Made by a program: the position numbers and the translations under genes. Below are positions 37,163 to 48,953 of a DNA stretch of 64,000 nt, in pieces; within the stretch, counting starts at the first letter, position 1; each line of letters begins with the position of its first letter. Under the pieces are notes generated by a model, which ran no database searches, had not been told where the DNA came from, and saw only the letters and a list, made by a program, of their open reading frames with translations. Source of the stretch: Neocallimastix lanati (nom. inval.) (lineage: Eukaryota > Neocallimastigomycota > Neocallimastigomycetes > Neocallimastigales > Neocallimastigaceae); assembly GCA_016946835.1 (NCBI GenBank), contig JACVTC010000020.1, positions 1,235,001 to 1,299,000 on the forward strand. The letters run 5' to 3'.

Positions 37163-37323
37163 CTTTAGATCTTTCTTTAATATATTTTAGTATCAAATTT
37201 TAATTATTAAATATAACGATTATTAAAATTTTTAAAATATTTTAATAAATTAAAAATATTTATTTTTTGAATATAATTATAAATGACAGTATTAATATAT
37301 ATAAAGATTTTATAATAATATTA

Positions 37324-37361
<38 letters not shown>

Positions 37362-37976
37362 TTCAATTAACAATTAACAATATTAATAAATTACTTATTT
37401 ATTATTATTATTATTATTATTTTAATTTTAGTTTATTTAATTTTTTTTTAACGGTTTGTTTGTTTGTGTTGTTCGTTCATTTTTTTTTTTTTACTGTTCG
37501 TTTGTTTGCTATGAATAATAATATGATTAAGATATGAATATATATAATATTCATATAATCAGTGAATTATTATTATTATTTTTATTATATAATATTTTTC
37601 TTTCTTTTATCATTATAATAATAATAATAATAATTGTTATATTAATTTTATTTTATTTTTTTTTTGTTATTTTTTTTTTTTTTTGTTAAATTTTTATTTA
37701 TATTCATTTATACTGTCTATATTTTAAAGATATTTTTAATTATTTAATTGGGCAAAATTAAGAAGAATTGAAAAAAAAAAAAAAAAGGATTAATTCTTGT
37801 TATATATCATTAGTTCTTTTAGTTGATTTAAAACTTTATATTTAACATTATATATAAATTATAAATTTTCTTTTAATAATATTTTATAATAAATATATAT
37901 ATATATATAATATATATTTATATTAATAAATGTATTTTCTAATAACTTAATATAGATTATGTTATATAGCGTATAT

Positions 37977-38029
<53 letters not shown>

Positions 38030-38060
38030 AATAATACAATATAATAATGATGTTTCTGAA
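35773..38060. other. Homopolymer-rich intergenic region
   Basis: Exceptionally dense in long A/T homopolymers: poly-T at 36211-36239, 36400-36443, 36602-36635, 37113-37162, 37326-37359 and 37982-38022. Also (TAA)n at 36294-36363, (GA)n at 36494-36522 and a 32-bp direct duplication (36979-37045, TTCAAATTAAAAACTTTAAA). No gene seen; it contains the promoter side of the receptor. Confidence 0.65.
36294..36363. repeat. (TAA)n microsatellite
   Basis: About 22 TAA units. Confidence 0.95.
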
Positions 38061-38071
38061 AAATATATCTT

Positions 38072-39974
38072 TTAATTTAATTCTCCTTTTTTTTTATCTG
38101 CACGATTAATTAACTTTTGAATGAATTTAACCATAAATTTACGCTTTTGCATTACTTTCTCATCTTCAGAATCTATTTTGTCTATTAAAAATAATTTTTG
38201 CATTAAATATTCTGTAGCTTTGTTATATAAAATATCTAGATCATCAGTAATTGTTTTATCTTTGATATAATTATCTACATTTATTTTATAATGATTATTT
38301 AAAGGCACTAATTCTTCTGTGATTTCATCAAAACATATATCAAGAAAATCTAATGGTTGCTCTCTGATTAATTTATTTAACATTTTTTTGGATAATTTTT
38401 TTCTTTTGTTGATTGATTTATTTAAAATCGGTTTTATTATTTTATTATCAGGAGTTTCTTTATATAAATTTGAATTTTTATTAGATGAATTTTCATCATT
38501 TGTGTGGAGTCTGTGTTCATGACGATTTTCTTCATTAGAATCTTGTTTAGCATCATAAAATATTTCTTCATTTGTAGGGTGTTCTTCATTTGAATGTTGT
38601 TCTTTATTTGAATCTTGATTAGTATCATAAAATATTTCTTCATTTAAATTTTGTTCTTCATTTAAAGGTTGTTTTTTATTTGAAGGTTGTTCTTCATTTA
38701 AATATTGTTTTCCATTTAAATGTTGTTCTCCACTTAAAGGTTGTTCTCCATTTAAAGGTTGTTCTTCATTTAAATGTTGTTCTTCATTTAAATGTTGTTC
38801 TCCATTTAAAGGTTGTTCTTCATTTGAATGTTGTTCTTCATTTAAAGGTTGTTTTTTATTTGAAGGTTGTTCTTCATTTAAAGGTTGTTCTTCATTTAAA
38901 GGTTGTTCTCCATTTGAATGATGTTCTTCATATGAATGGTGTTCTTCATTTAAAGGTTGTTCTTCATATGAACGGTGTTCTTCATTTAAAGGTTGTTCTT
39001 CATTTAAATGTTGTTCTCCATTTAAAGGTTGTTCTTCATATGAATGGTGTTCTTCATTCAAAGGTTGTTCTTCATTTAAATGTTGTTCTCCATTTAAATA
39101 TTGTTCTTCATCTAAAGGTTGTTCTCCATTTGAATATTGTTCTTCATTTAAAGGTTGTTCTCCATTTGAATGTTGTTCTTCATATGTATGTAGTTCTTTA
39201 TATGAAGTTTGTTCTTCATTATTACAACTTTCTTCATATGAATATTTTTTTTCTTTACAAGTAATTTCATTATATGTATTATATTTGTGCCCATAATTGT
39301 CTCCTCCAGTTAAGTATAAGTTATGATTTTCATCATTAACATAATAACCAATAAAATTATAATAATAATTAAAATATTTATGATAATTCTAAATTTTATT
39401 TTTTGTTTTTGATTATTATATATTATTTTATTTAAATATATATAAAATATAACAATTTATAACATATATTAATGTAATGTAAATTTATAAATATAATTAT
39501 TCAAATTATAATTAATAAATACTTACTATATATAATTCAATAGTTGATTTTTTTTTAATACCAAAATATGATAAAGTTTTGTTATCAGATTTTAAAGTTT
39601 CTTTTATATTATAAATTGAAAACAAATTATATACGTAAAAAAATATATATATAATAAAAAAAAATTTTTTTTTTTAATATGTTTTTATTATACATAAAAA
39701 TTAAAAAAATTAGAAAATTATAATATATATTATACTACTTGTATTTTATTTTAATTATTTAAATTTTATTTTCTTTCTACTTCATTTTATTACCTTCTTT
39801 ATATTTTAATTCAATAAACTCAACTGGAATTTTGATTTTTTTTGCACATTTTTTTTTTAAATCGCCAATAGAGAATTTACTTTTTCTTTCAATTTTAAAT
39901 TTTTTAAATTTTATTAATTTATAATTGTAATCATCAAGATAATAATAGTAACATTTTATAACAATTTTTTCCAT
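38072..39974 (-). CDS. Ubiquitin-like domain fused to hexapeptide repeats, three exons, function unknown
   Basis: Exons: 39974-39794, 39600-39527 and 39388-38072 (donors GTAATA and GTAAGT, acceptors AAG and TAG; phases 1 and 0 agree), 523 residues. Exons 1-2 give a beta-grasp, ubiquitin-like domain of about 85 residues: MEKIVIKC.., KFSIGDLKKKCAKKIKIP, FIELKYKE, then across the first intron TLKSDNKTLSYFGIKKKSTI and ELYI. The last part lines up with the ubiquitin segment DGRTLSDYNIQKESTLHL. There is no C-terminal GG, so conjugation is unlikely. A Tyr/Asn-rich linker follows, then about 35 tandem units of NEEQPL, NGEQHL or YEEHHS type. Their DNA has an 18-nt period, so the opposite strand is also stop-free. 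The C-terminal 150 residues are Lys/Asp-rich and probably helical. I choose the ATG at 39974, because an upstream one passes through a homopolymer. A partial decayed copy lies at 47744-48372. Confidence 0.7.
38560..39240. repeat. 18-nt coding minisatellite in the ubiquitin-like gene
   Basis: Tandem units of GTTGTTCTTCATTTAAAG and close variants on the plus strand (GAAGAACAACCTTTAAAT on the coding strand). Variants change only two or three positions (Q/H, P/H, L/S, N/Y, E/G), as expected from unequal exchange or slippage. Confidence 0.9.
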
Positions 39975-40059
39975 TGTTATTGTTTTTTTTTTTTTTTTTT
40001 TTTTTTTTGACTTTAATAAATAATACAAAACTATATAATAACTTCTTTATTGATATATT

Positions 40060-40197
40060 ATAATTATAATTATTTAATTTTTTATTTACTATTAAAATAA
40101 TGATATAAAATAATTTTTTTAAAAAAAAAAAAAAAAAAAAAAGTACAGGATTTCATATTTTTTAACTTTTATTATAAAATTATTATAAATATTATGT

Positions 40198-40235
<38 letters not shown>

Positions 40236-40495
40236 CATATATATTTATATATTATGAATTTATTATTATTATTATTATTTAAGTCATTAAAAAAAAAAAC
40301 ACAATAATCAAACTTTAAATTATAATAAAAATATTAAAATTTAATTTTTTTTGTACCTCCTTGAAATTTAAATTGAAATAGATATGAAATTATTATATTC
40401 ATTAAATAGTATTTAATATTTAGTTCATATAGAATAACTAAATAAAATATTATGAAATATTTTATAAAACCAAAATATAATATAATATAATATTA
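40060..40495. other. AT-rich intergenic stretch
   Basis: Poly-A at 40123-40142 and poly-T at 40203-40235; no gene seen. Confidence 0.5.
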
Positions 40496-40496
40496 T

Positions 40497-41210
40497 TTTT
40501 TATTTTATTTTATTTTATTTTATTTTATTTTTATTAATACTTTACTCTTTTATATTACTTTACTACTTATTTTATTTTATTTTATTTTTATTAATACTTT
40601 ACTCTTTTATATTACTTTATTACTTATTTTATTTTATTTTATTTTATTTTTATTAATACTTTACTCTTTTATATTACTTTACTACTTATTTTATTTTATT
40701 TTATTTTTATTAATACTTTACTCTTTTATATTACTTTATTACTTATTTTATTTTATTTTTATTTTATTTTTATTAATACTTTACTCTTTTATATTACTTT
40801 ACTACTTATTTTATTTTATTTTATTTTATTTTTATTAATACTTTACTCTTTTATATTACTTTACTACTTATTTTATTTTATTTTATTTTTATTAATACTT
40901 TACTCTTTTATATTACTTTACTACTTATTTTATTTTATTTTATTTTTATTAATACTTTACTCTTTTATATTACTTTACTACTTGTTTTATTTTATTTTTA
41001 TTTTTATTAATACTTTACTCTTTTTTTATATTACTTTACTACTTATTTTATTTTATTTTATTTTATTTTTATTAATACTTCACTCTTTTATATTACTTTA
41101 CTATTTATTTTATTTTATTTTATTTTATTTTTACTTTTATTAATACTTTACTTTTTATATTACTTCACTATTTATTTTATTTTATTTTATTTTATTTTAT
41201 TTATTCAATC
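40497..41210. repeat. Minisatellite, about 60-bp unit, about 11 copies
   Basis: Each unit has TATTAATACTTTACTCTTTT, then ATATTACTTTACTACTTA, then a variable run of TTTTA pentamers. Length variation comes mainly from the pentamer count; the last copies are diverged. Confidence 0.95.
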
Positions 41211-41350
41211 TGTACTTTATATTAATATTCTATTATTTATTTTTTTAAAAAAAAAATAAATAAAAAAATAAATAATATTTCAATTGATTATAATATACAC
41301 ATAAAAAATAAAAATAAATGATTTATTTTATAGACATAAAAAAATGATTA

Positions 41351-41392
<42 letters not shown>

Positions 41393-41460
41393 GATTATTA
41401 TTATTATTATTATTATGATTATTATTATTATTATTTTATTATTATTATTATTATTATTTA
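41351..41460. repeat. (TTA)n microsatellite
   Basis: About 35 TTA units with ATGATTA interruptions. Confidence 0.9.
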
Positions 41461-41639
41461 ATTTATTAATTAAAAAATGATTTTTAATTAAATTATTTAA
41501 AATAATATTACCATTAATTATAATTATTTAATAAAAATTAATATATTTATGTAGCAAATGAAAAAGAGGTTAAGAATTATAAAAAAAAATCAATATTATT
41601 ATATATAATTTATTATAATAAAATTTATAAATATTAAAA

Positions 41640-41715
41640 AATTACAGCCATAGGCTACTCCTTATTTATTATCCTTAACCTTGGCAAGCACATCTTCTAT
41701 GCTTCCTACGCTTAA
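41640..41715 (-). pseudogene. Possible last exon or gene relic
   Basis: A short GC-richer island. On the minus strand, after a TTAAG acceptor-like site, it reads VGSIEDVLAKVKDNK and a TAA stop. The text is protein-like, but no upstream exon could be traced in 41720-42600. Function unknown. Confidence 0.3.
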
Positions 41716-42103
41716 GAAATATATATAAAAATAATTATTAAAATATTTAAACTTTCGATATTAACAAAACACTGTAAGCCATACTCTTAAATGATAGTAT
41801 ATTGAATACAAAATTAGAAGTAAAAAATTATACTTTTTAATTTTAACAATGATATACTTCCCAATCATTATTTATATAATTATTACTAACGATAGAATAT
41901 AGAAATAATGATAAAATTAAAAGTAAATATTATTGATATAATATTTTAAAATAATATTTTAAGAATATAAAAAGATTTTTTTTCCTTGAAATAATTAAGA
42001 TATATTCATCATGAATTATTGTTTATTGTTTAATAAATATCTTTATTTATATAATTTAAAAATTTTTAAATATCTGTTTTATATATTTATTATATTTATA
42101 AAG

Positions 42104-42149
<46 letters not shown>

Positions 42150-42605
42150 ACAAAATAATTAATATTAAATTATACTGAATTTAAATATTTCATATAAATT
42201 AAGGTAAAATTAATAATAATTTTATCATAATTAATAATATAAAAAACTATCATAAGATAGAATATCTATAAACATGATAAATATTCTTAATTATTAGAAT
42301 TCTTTATAAATAATTAAACAAATAATATTATTGAAATATCAAAATATAATAAAAAATTTTTAATTAACTGCATAATCTATAGCATATATAGAATAATTAT
42401 TAAAATTAAACTTATTATTTTTTTAATATATAGTGTTTAAAAAACGTTATATATAATTTCTTAATAAAAAAATAAGTGTTTTTTAATTATTATTATTATT
42501 ATTACTATTATTATTATTTTATCATATAAATAATTTGAAATTTTTAAATGAATAATATAATGATATAAATATATATATATATAAGTTGTTAGTTTTAAAT
42601 TTTTT
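41716..42605. other. AT-rich intergenic region
   Basis: 3' flank of the dynamin-like gene; TA runs near 42118-42143. No gene seen. Confidence 0.5.
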
Positions 42606-42608
42606 CTT

Positions 42609-44897
42609 TTAACATAATCCATCTAATTGATAATAAATTTTAGTTAATTCATTAATTTTATTTTCATAATTTGCAATTTTCATTTTTGTTTCGTCTGATC
42701 CACCAATAATTTTATTTAAATCTTCATCTGTCATGTCACTAAATTTCTTAATTAAATTAGTTGAAAATCTTTTTTCTTGGAATGGATATAATAAATGATA
42801 TAAGCAACCTTTATAAATATTATCTAAAAATCTATCCATAAATACTTTTAAATAACTATAAATTGAGCATATAATCTTAATAATATCTTTATTTACTTGA
42901 TATCCATTATTATTTAAATCATTTAAATCCTTAATAAATTTAATAAAAACTTCTTTATCTAAACATGTATAGAAATAAAAATATTCCTGCATATCATTTT
43001 CTGGATTAATATTACCATAATTATTTTTAATTAAATTTGAAATATTTTCATTTTTAATATCCATATTAATATCAGTAACTTCTTTTTCTTCATCACTTTC
43101 TTCTTCATATTGAGTTTCTTCAGTATTTTCAGATTTATTTTTTTCTTCTTCTTCTTCTTCTTCTACTTCTACTTCTTTTTCTTTTTCTTTTTCTTTCTCT
43201 CCTTCTCCTTCTCCTTCTTCTTCTTCTTTTTCTTCTTCTTTTTCTTCTTCAATTTTAACTTCATATTTTTGTTTATTTTTAAGAATGTCATCAATAATTA
43301 TTGTTTCTCCTTGATATAAACATTTTTCAATTTGATTTTGAATCATATTGGCAATATTTAAGTAATATTTATTGACACTATATATTCCAGCCTTTTCAAT
43401 ATTCTTTTGATATTCAAAATATTTGGTACATAAATCTAAATTTTCATCTGATAATTTAGTTAAAGTTTGTCTTGATTCATTAATAAATTGATCAAGCATA
43501 CCTTCATATTTTTTAAAAGCTTTATTAAAAGACTTTTCAACTTCGTATAAAATTAAGCTTCTAACTTCTTTAATTAAACAATAAATAGAACTAAAATATG
43601 TTCTTAAATTACGTTTCAAGATTTTATAGACACATTCTTCCCCATAAAAATTATCCAATTTTAATCTTTTGGAATTAAATAAAATTTTTTCTAATTTTCG
43701 ATAGTAATTTATAGTTAAAAAGGAATAAAATTGTTGAGTATATTTTTCTTGAAACTGATTGAATTTCATACGAATTTTTGTTTCCAAACAATAGTCAAAA
43801 GCATCAAGATCTGAATTAGGTAATAACGAATCTGCCTTATCAAATTGGTCTTCCAATAACTCTTCAAAAGAAGCTATAACATCCGCTATTTCTTCATTAT
43901 AGTCTTGCCTATTTTCACACAATTTTGGGAAATTTTCATAAGTGGCTTTTAACTTTTCCAAATATTCTTTAATCTTATTTTTAATTTCAGGCTTATAATT
44001 AACAATATACTCATTTTGAATATTAATTAATAAATTAACTAAACTTTTAATTCCTTGAGGATTATGATAATATTGTTTTAAATGAGGATTATTAATAATA
44101 GCATCTTCCTTTTTTTTTAAATCTTCTTCAGATATATCTTTATCCAGTTCTTCGTAACTTCCATTTCTAACCATAATTGGTGGATATTTAAAATTAAATT
44201 GCTTTTTTTGATCGATATATATATTACGGAGGTGTTGAATATCGGTTTTATCAATTTTTGTAATAATAGGTACAGTTCTTTTTGAAATTTTAGAGTCCTT
44301 ATAATCTTCTTCAATTTTTCTTAAAATCTTAATAGCACCATTTGTAGTGAAATCCTGAGTACCATCATGAGTAAATAATACAATAGTTTCTGGATCTTTA
44401 ATATATTCAATGATCATATTAATTAAAAATTCTTCTTGAATGCTTTGATCATAAGTGACACCAGGAAGATCAATCAATGTTAAATCAGGATTTTCATTTC
44501 TATTAACTTCCAAAATAATTAATTTATCAGAAATAGGAGAATTGCCATTTTTAACAATTTCTTTTTGACATTCTATTATTTTTTCAGCAATTTCATCATT
44601 TTCAATTTCATACCAAACATGATTACTATCATTAATTTTAATACGAGTATATTCTCTATCCATTGCTTTCCTTAATCTTATCTGTAGGGGACACACTGTA
44701 CACCTTTTATTATCGCAGGGTATATTCAAGCCAGTAATACGCTTTAAAATTGAGGATTTCCCTGTACTTTGCATACCAATGATAACAGTTTTTGGTAAAT
44801 TGATTAATCCTTCACCTGAATCATTACAAATGATTTCACTGATTTTATCGAAGATATCTAAATAATGTCTGATTTTAGAGAAATATTCTTCAGCCAT
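42609..44897 (-). CDS. Dynamin-superfamily large GTPase (Mx/dynamin-like)
   Basis: 762 codons, single exon. The GTPase domain has G1 GMQSTGKS (41-48), a G2 Thr in KRCTVCP (Thr67), G3 DLPG (143-146) and G4 TKID (213-216), with dynamin-like spacing; the family's usual G1 is GxQSxGKS. A long helical region follows, matching the middle/stalk part, and a C-terminal helical segment resembles a GTPase effector domain (after residue ~640). Between them is a highly charged Glu/Lys insert (about residues 545-615, EEKEEE- and GEGEGEKEK-type repeats) where classical dynamins carry a PH domain and Mx proteins a loop. No PH domain or proline-rich tail is seen. Such proteins oligomerise on membranes or organelles and drive remodelling or fission; the substrate cannot be told. 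The ATG at 44897 in an A-rich context is the only good start. Confidence 0.92.
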   Translation of the reverse strand: MAEEYFSKIRHYLDIFDKISEIICNDSGEGLINLPKTVIIGMQSTGKSSILKRITGLNIPCDNKRCTVCPLQIRLRKAMDREYTRIKINDSNHVWYEIENDEIAEKIIECQKEIVKNGNSPISDKLIILEVNRNENPDLTLIDLPGVTYDQSIQEEFLINMIIEYIKDPETIVLFTHDGTQDFTTNGAIKILRKIEEDYKDSKISKRTVPIITKIDKTDIQHLRNIYIDQKKQFNFKYPPIMVRNGSYEELDKDISEEDLKKKEDAIINNPHLKQYYHNPQGIKSLVNLLINIQNEYIVNYKPEIKNKIKEYLEKLKATYENFPKLCENRQDYNEEIADVIASFEELLEDQFDKADSLLPNSDLDAFDYCLETKIRMKFNQFQEKYTQQFYSFLTINYYRKLEKILFNSKRLKLDNFYGEECVYKILKRNLRTYFSSIYCLIKEVRSLILYEVEKSFNKAFKKYEGMLDQFINESRQTLTKLSDENLDLCTKYFEYQKNIEKAGIYSVNKYYLNIANMIQNQIEKCLYQGETIIIDDILKNKQKYEVKIEEEKEEEKEEEEGEGEGEKEKEKEKEVEVEEEEEEEKNKSENTEETQYEEESDEEKEVTDINMDIKNENISNLIKNNYGNINPENDMQEYFYFYTCLDKEVFIKFIKDLNDLNNNGYQVNKDIIKIICSIYSYLKVFMDRFLDNIYKGCLYHLLYPFQEKRFSTNLIKKFSDMTDEDLNKIIGGSDETKMKIANYENKINELTKIYYQLDGLC

Positions 44898-45221
44898 TTT
44901 TCTTTTTTCTTTTTTTTTAATTCTTTTTTTTAAATATATAAATTATTAAAATATTATTAATGATCAACAAAATAAATAAATAAAAAAAAATGACAGGAAA
45001 ATTTTCATCTATTTATATTTTTTTTTCTCGCTGTTGTTATTTTTTGTTTTAATAAAAATATAGATTTTTTAATTTATATATATTTATATATTGTTTGTAG
45101 TTATTTATAGTATTTGTAATATATAAAGAAATCTCATACGGATTTTTAAATTTATACATATATATTGAATTTTATTTTTTTATATTATACTAATAATATA
45201 TAGAAAAGTGTTTTTTTTTCT

Positions 45222-45690
45222 TTATTAATATGATTTGTAATATTTCATATTGTCTCTAATAAATGCCATAAAATAATAATAAAAAAAAAAAAAGGAAAAA
45301 AACTTTTACTAATGGTAATATATGTTTAAATAGGAGGCTTATCAATCATCTTTATTCAATATTAATTATTTATTCATATTGTGATCATATAATACTAAAT
45401 AAATAAGAATATATTTAATTTTATTTTTTGTTCTTCCTTTTATCAAAAAATAATTTTTTTTTATATTAATATGATTTGTAATATTTCATATTGTCTCTAA
45501 TAAATGCCATAAAAAAAAAAAAAAAAAAAGAAAAGAAAAAACTTTTATTAATGATAATATATGTTAAATAGGAGGCTTATTAATCATCTTTATTCAATAT
45601 TAATTGTTTATTCATATTGTGATCATATAAAACTAAATAAATAAAAATATATTTAATTTTTATTATTTTTTATCTTCCTTTTCTCAAAAA
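45222..45690. repeat. 242-bp tandem repeat, two copies (block X)
   Basis: Each unit starts TATTAATATGATTTGTAATA, continues with TTGTCTCTAATAAATGCCAT, an A-tract and TAAATAGGAGGCTTAT, and ends near TTCTTCCTT. No protein or known RNA recognised. Confidence 0.85.
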
Positions 45691-45971
45691 TGAATTTTTT
45701 TTTTTTTTTTTTACTTATACTATATTAGTAATTATATATTAATTTATTATTAATAATATATATTTTATAATTAAATTTCTTGATTGATTGAAAATTTATT
45801 TTTTAAACTATTATATAAATTAATTCATTACTTTTATTGAAAATTTAAATGATCAATAATAAAAATATTATAATAAAAAAATATTTAAAAACTCAGTTTA
45901 ATTTATATATATATATAATCATTTATACTATTTAAAAAATATATATATATATATTTTTTTTAATTTAATAT

Positions 45972-46316
45972 ATAATTCATACTTCTTATTTTGTTTTACT
46001 TATTTATTTATTTATTAATATATTATATATTTAAATTTTTATTTTAATTCATACTTTTTATTTTATTTTATTTTATTTATTTATTAATATATTATATATT
46101 TAAATTTTTATTTTAATTCATACTTTTTATTTTATTTTATTTATTGATTTATTAATATATTATATATTTAAATTTTTATTTTAATTCATACTTTTTATTT
46201 TATTTTATTTATTTATTTATAAATATATTATATATTTAAATTTTTATTTTAATTCATACTTTTTATTTTATTTTATTTATTTATTTATAAATATATTATA
46301 TATTTAAAATTTTATT
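45972..46316. repeat. About 69-bp tandem repeat, five copies
   Basis: Units contain AATTCATACTTTTTATTTTA and end TATTATATATTTAAATTTTT. The last unit abuts the copia remnant. One copy remains before the second remnant (49350-49430). Confidence 0.85.
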
Positions 46317-46690
46317 TTGAAATATAGTAGTTATGTGTTTAATTCCATTGTACATTATTCTATACTATTAATGGTAAAATATTTTTATTTTACAGTATCA
46401 GAAACCGAATACTCAAGCATAATAAAATGTACAAAACGAGCTATATGGATAAAAAGATTTGCAAATGAATTATTCAACAAAAATATTAAATTTAATATTA
46501 GAATAGATAATAAACCATGTCAAAGATATAGCTAAAAATGAAAAATACAAAAAGACGATGTCAATAAATGAACATAAAATATAAAAATATTTTCAAGAAG
46601 AAATTATTAAAAAAAAAGATTCTAAATTAATCCTCATTGGTTCTAAATTCAATGATGGTAGATCCATTAAACCAAAAATTTTTCCGAACT
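46317..46690 (+). pseudogene. Ty1/copia 3' remnant 1: RNase H fragment
   Basis: VSETEYSSIIKCTKRAIWIK and RFANELFNKN and RIDNKP correspond to the copia RNase H end (compare TAESEYYSLNECALKCMWLR in the full element of this window). After a frameshift it goes on as DIAKNEKYKKTMSINEHKI, a stop, and then a decayed tail. The same frameshift is present in all three remnants, so they were multiplied after the gene had broken. Confidence 0.8.
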
Positions 46691-46761
46691 AAAATTTACA
46701 TAATTTGTGTCGTTTTTTTCATCATGGAAATGTAGAAAACGCCAAAAAATGTAGGAGGGAA

Positions 46762-46942
46762 TGTTAACAATTGTAGTTTTGTATTTAATTACATTATACA
46801 TTATACATTATACAACATTATTATTATGTGTAAATTATTTTTTATTTGTAGTATTAACAAAGGTCTTTCATAATATAAAAAATAATAAAATAAATAAATA
46901 AGAATAATATAAATATCATTCTATTATAAGTGTTATTTAACA
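46762..46942 (+). mobile_element. LTR of copia remnant 1
   Basis: Begins TGTTAACAATTGTAG directly after a purine-rich tract (GTAGGAGGGAA) and ends GTGTTATTTAACA; the ends TGTTAA/TTAACA are inverted. 181 bp. Unrelated in sequence to the LTR of the full element at 54560. Confidence 0.7.
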
Positions 46943-47094
46943 ATATATATTAATTAAATTTTTTTTTTAATTTTACTTATTTATTTATTTATAATACTAT
47001 ATATTTTTTTTAACCAGTAAGTAAATATTAAATAAATAATAAAAATCATTTTTGAAATAAGTCTTTAGATATTTTATTATAAAATATTTTTAAA

Positions 47095-47275
47095 TAAATA
47101 AATAATAAATAATAAATAAATAATAAATAATAAATAATAATAAATAATAAATAATAAATAATAAATAATAAATAATAAATAATAAATAATAAATAATAAT
47201 AAATAATAAATAATAAATACAATAAATAATTAATAAATATTAAATAAATAATAAATAATAAATAAATAAACAATA
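47095..47275. repeat. (AATAAAT)n microsatellite
   Basis: The same 7-mer array type as at 10310. An R2-like end (AAGCCACATTTTGTGAAAT) follows at 47308. Confidence 0.9.
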
Positions 47276-47505
47276 TTTATTTAAATGTTTATTTTTTATA
47301 ATTTTTAAGCCACATTTTGTGAAATTTATCTCCCAAAAAAAAATATTGGAACTAATAAAGTTTATTTTTTTTTGTTAGTTCCATTTTTTTTTCTTAAATA
47401 AAAAAATTTTAATCAATAATTTTGAATATAATTAATAGATATTGGCATGTATATTATAGTAAAATAGTTTTATTTTCCCTCTATACTCATTATTTCTCAA
47501 TTTAA

Positions 47506-47536
<31 letters not shown>

Positions 47537-47743
47537 TTAATAATAATACTGAATTATATAATTAAATATTATTATAAATTATTATATTTTTAAATATAAA
47601 TAGAAAAAAAAAAAATAAAAACTTTTAATAAAATGACAAAAGACAATATGAATGAATATTATATATATAATATATATAAATTTAAAAGGAATTTATTAAT
47701 ATTTTTAATTTATGCTTTTTAATATCTTAAATATAATAATAAT

Positions 47744-48372
47744 GTTTGTTCTTCACTATATGAACTTTCTTTATATATAAATTTTGTTCTTCACTATTAC
47801 AACTTTCTTCATATGAAGTTTGTTTTTCTTTACAGGAAATTTCATTATATGAATTATATTTGCTCCTATTATTGTCTCCCCCAGTTAAGTATAAGTTATG
47901 ATTTTCATCATTATCACAATAATAACTAATAATAATAATAATTATAAATTTTATTTTTTTATTTTTTTATTTTTTTTTTGTTTTTGATTATTATATATTA
48001 TTTTATTTATATTATATATAAAATATAACAATTTATAAAATATATTAATATAATGTAAATTTATAAATATAATTATTTAAATTATAATTAATAAATACTT
48101 ACTATATATAATTTAATAGTTTATTTTTTCTTAATACCAAAATTTGATAAAAGTACTTCATCAAATTTTAAAATATCTTTTATATTATAAATTGAAAACA
48201 ATTTATATACAAATATATATATAATAAAAAATATTTTTTTCTAATATGTTTTTATTACGCATAGATATTAAAATTAAAAATTAAAAAATTATAATATATA
48301 TTATATCACTTGTATTTTATTTTAATTTTTTAAATTATATTTTCTTTCTATTTCATTTTATTACCTTTTTTA
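47744..48372 (-). pseudogene. Partial decayed copy of the ubiquitin-like/repeat protein gene
   Basis: Matches 39170-39810 collinearly across parts of all three exons and both introns. It keeps the linker (text complementary to the intact gene around CCAGTTAAGTATAAGTTATG), the exon 2 region (ACCAAAATTTGATAAAAGTA) and the start of the exon 1 end (ATTTTATTACCTTTTTTAT). Almost all the hexapeptide repeats, the C-terminus and the N-terminal exon are missing. At its left edge only two or three EEQ-type units remain, and at its right edge it joins block X abruptly at TTCTCGTTGTTG. Confidence 0.75.
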
Positions 48373-48591
48373 TGTTTTTTCTTCTCGTTGTTGTTATTTT
48401 TTGTTTGTAATAAAAATATAGACTTTTTAATTCATATATATTTATATATTGTTTGTAATAATTTATAGTATTTGTAATATATATAGAAATCTCATATTGA
48501 TATTTAAATCTATAAAAAAATATATTGATTTTTTTTTTTTTTCATTATACTAATAATATAAAGAAAAAAAATTTTTTTTTTTTTTTTACTG

Positions 48592-48635
48592 TATTAATAT
48601 GATTTGTAATATTTTATATTGTCTCTAATAAATGC

Positions 48636-48674
<39 letters not shown>

Positions 48675-48895
48675 AAAGAAAAAACTTTGACTAGTGGTAA
48701 TATATGTTTAAATAGGAGGCTTATTAATCATCTTTATTCAATATTAATTATTTATTCATATTGTGATTATATTATACTAAATAAATAAGAATATATTTAA
48801 TTTTATTTTTTTTTCTTCCTTATATCAAAAAAGATTTTTTTTTTCAGTATTAATATGATTTGTAATATTTCATATTGTCTCTAATAAATGCCATG

Positions 48896-48953
<58 letters not shown>

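Noticed and set aside
38680-39264. 194-codon plus-strand frame of VVLHLK-type repeats
   Set aside because: It is the opposite strand of the 18-nt minisatellite in the ubiquitin-like gene. A period that is a multiple of three keeps both strands stop-free; the minus strand has the exons and non-repetitive ends.
39975-40028. Upstream start of the ubiquitin-like protein at 40028
   Set aside because: The added leader is mostly a Lys homopolymer from poly-T/A and precedes a better ATG at 39974 that begins the beta-grasp strand directly.
40497-41210. Possible CRISPR-like array
   Set aside because: Regular units, but no unique spacers and a eukaryotic setting; it is a simple minisatellite.
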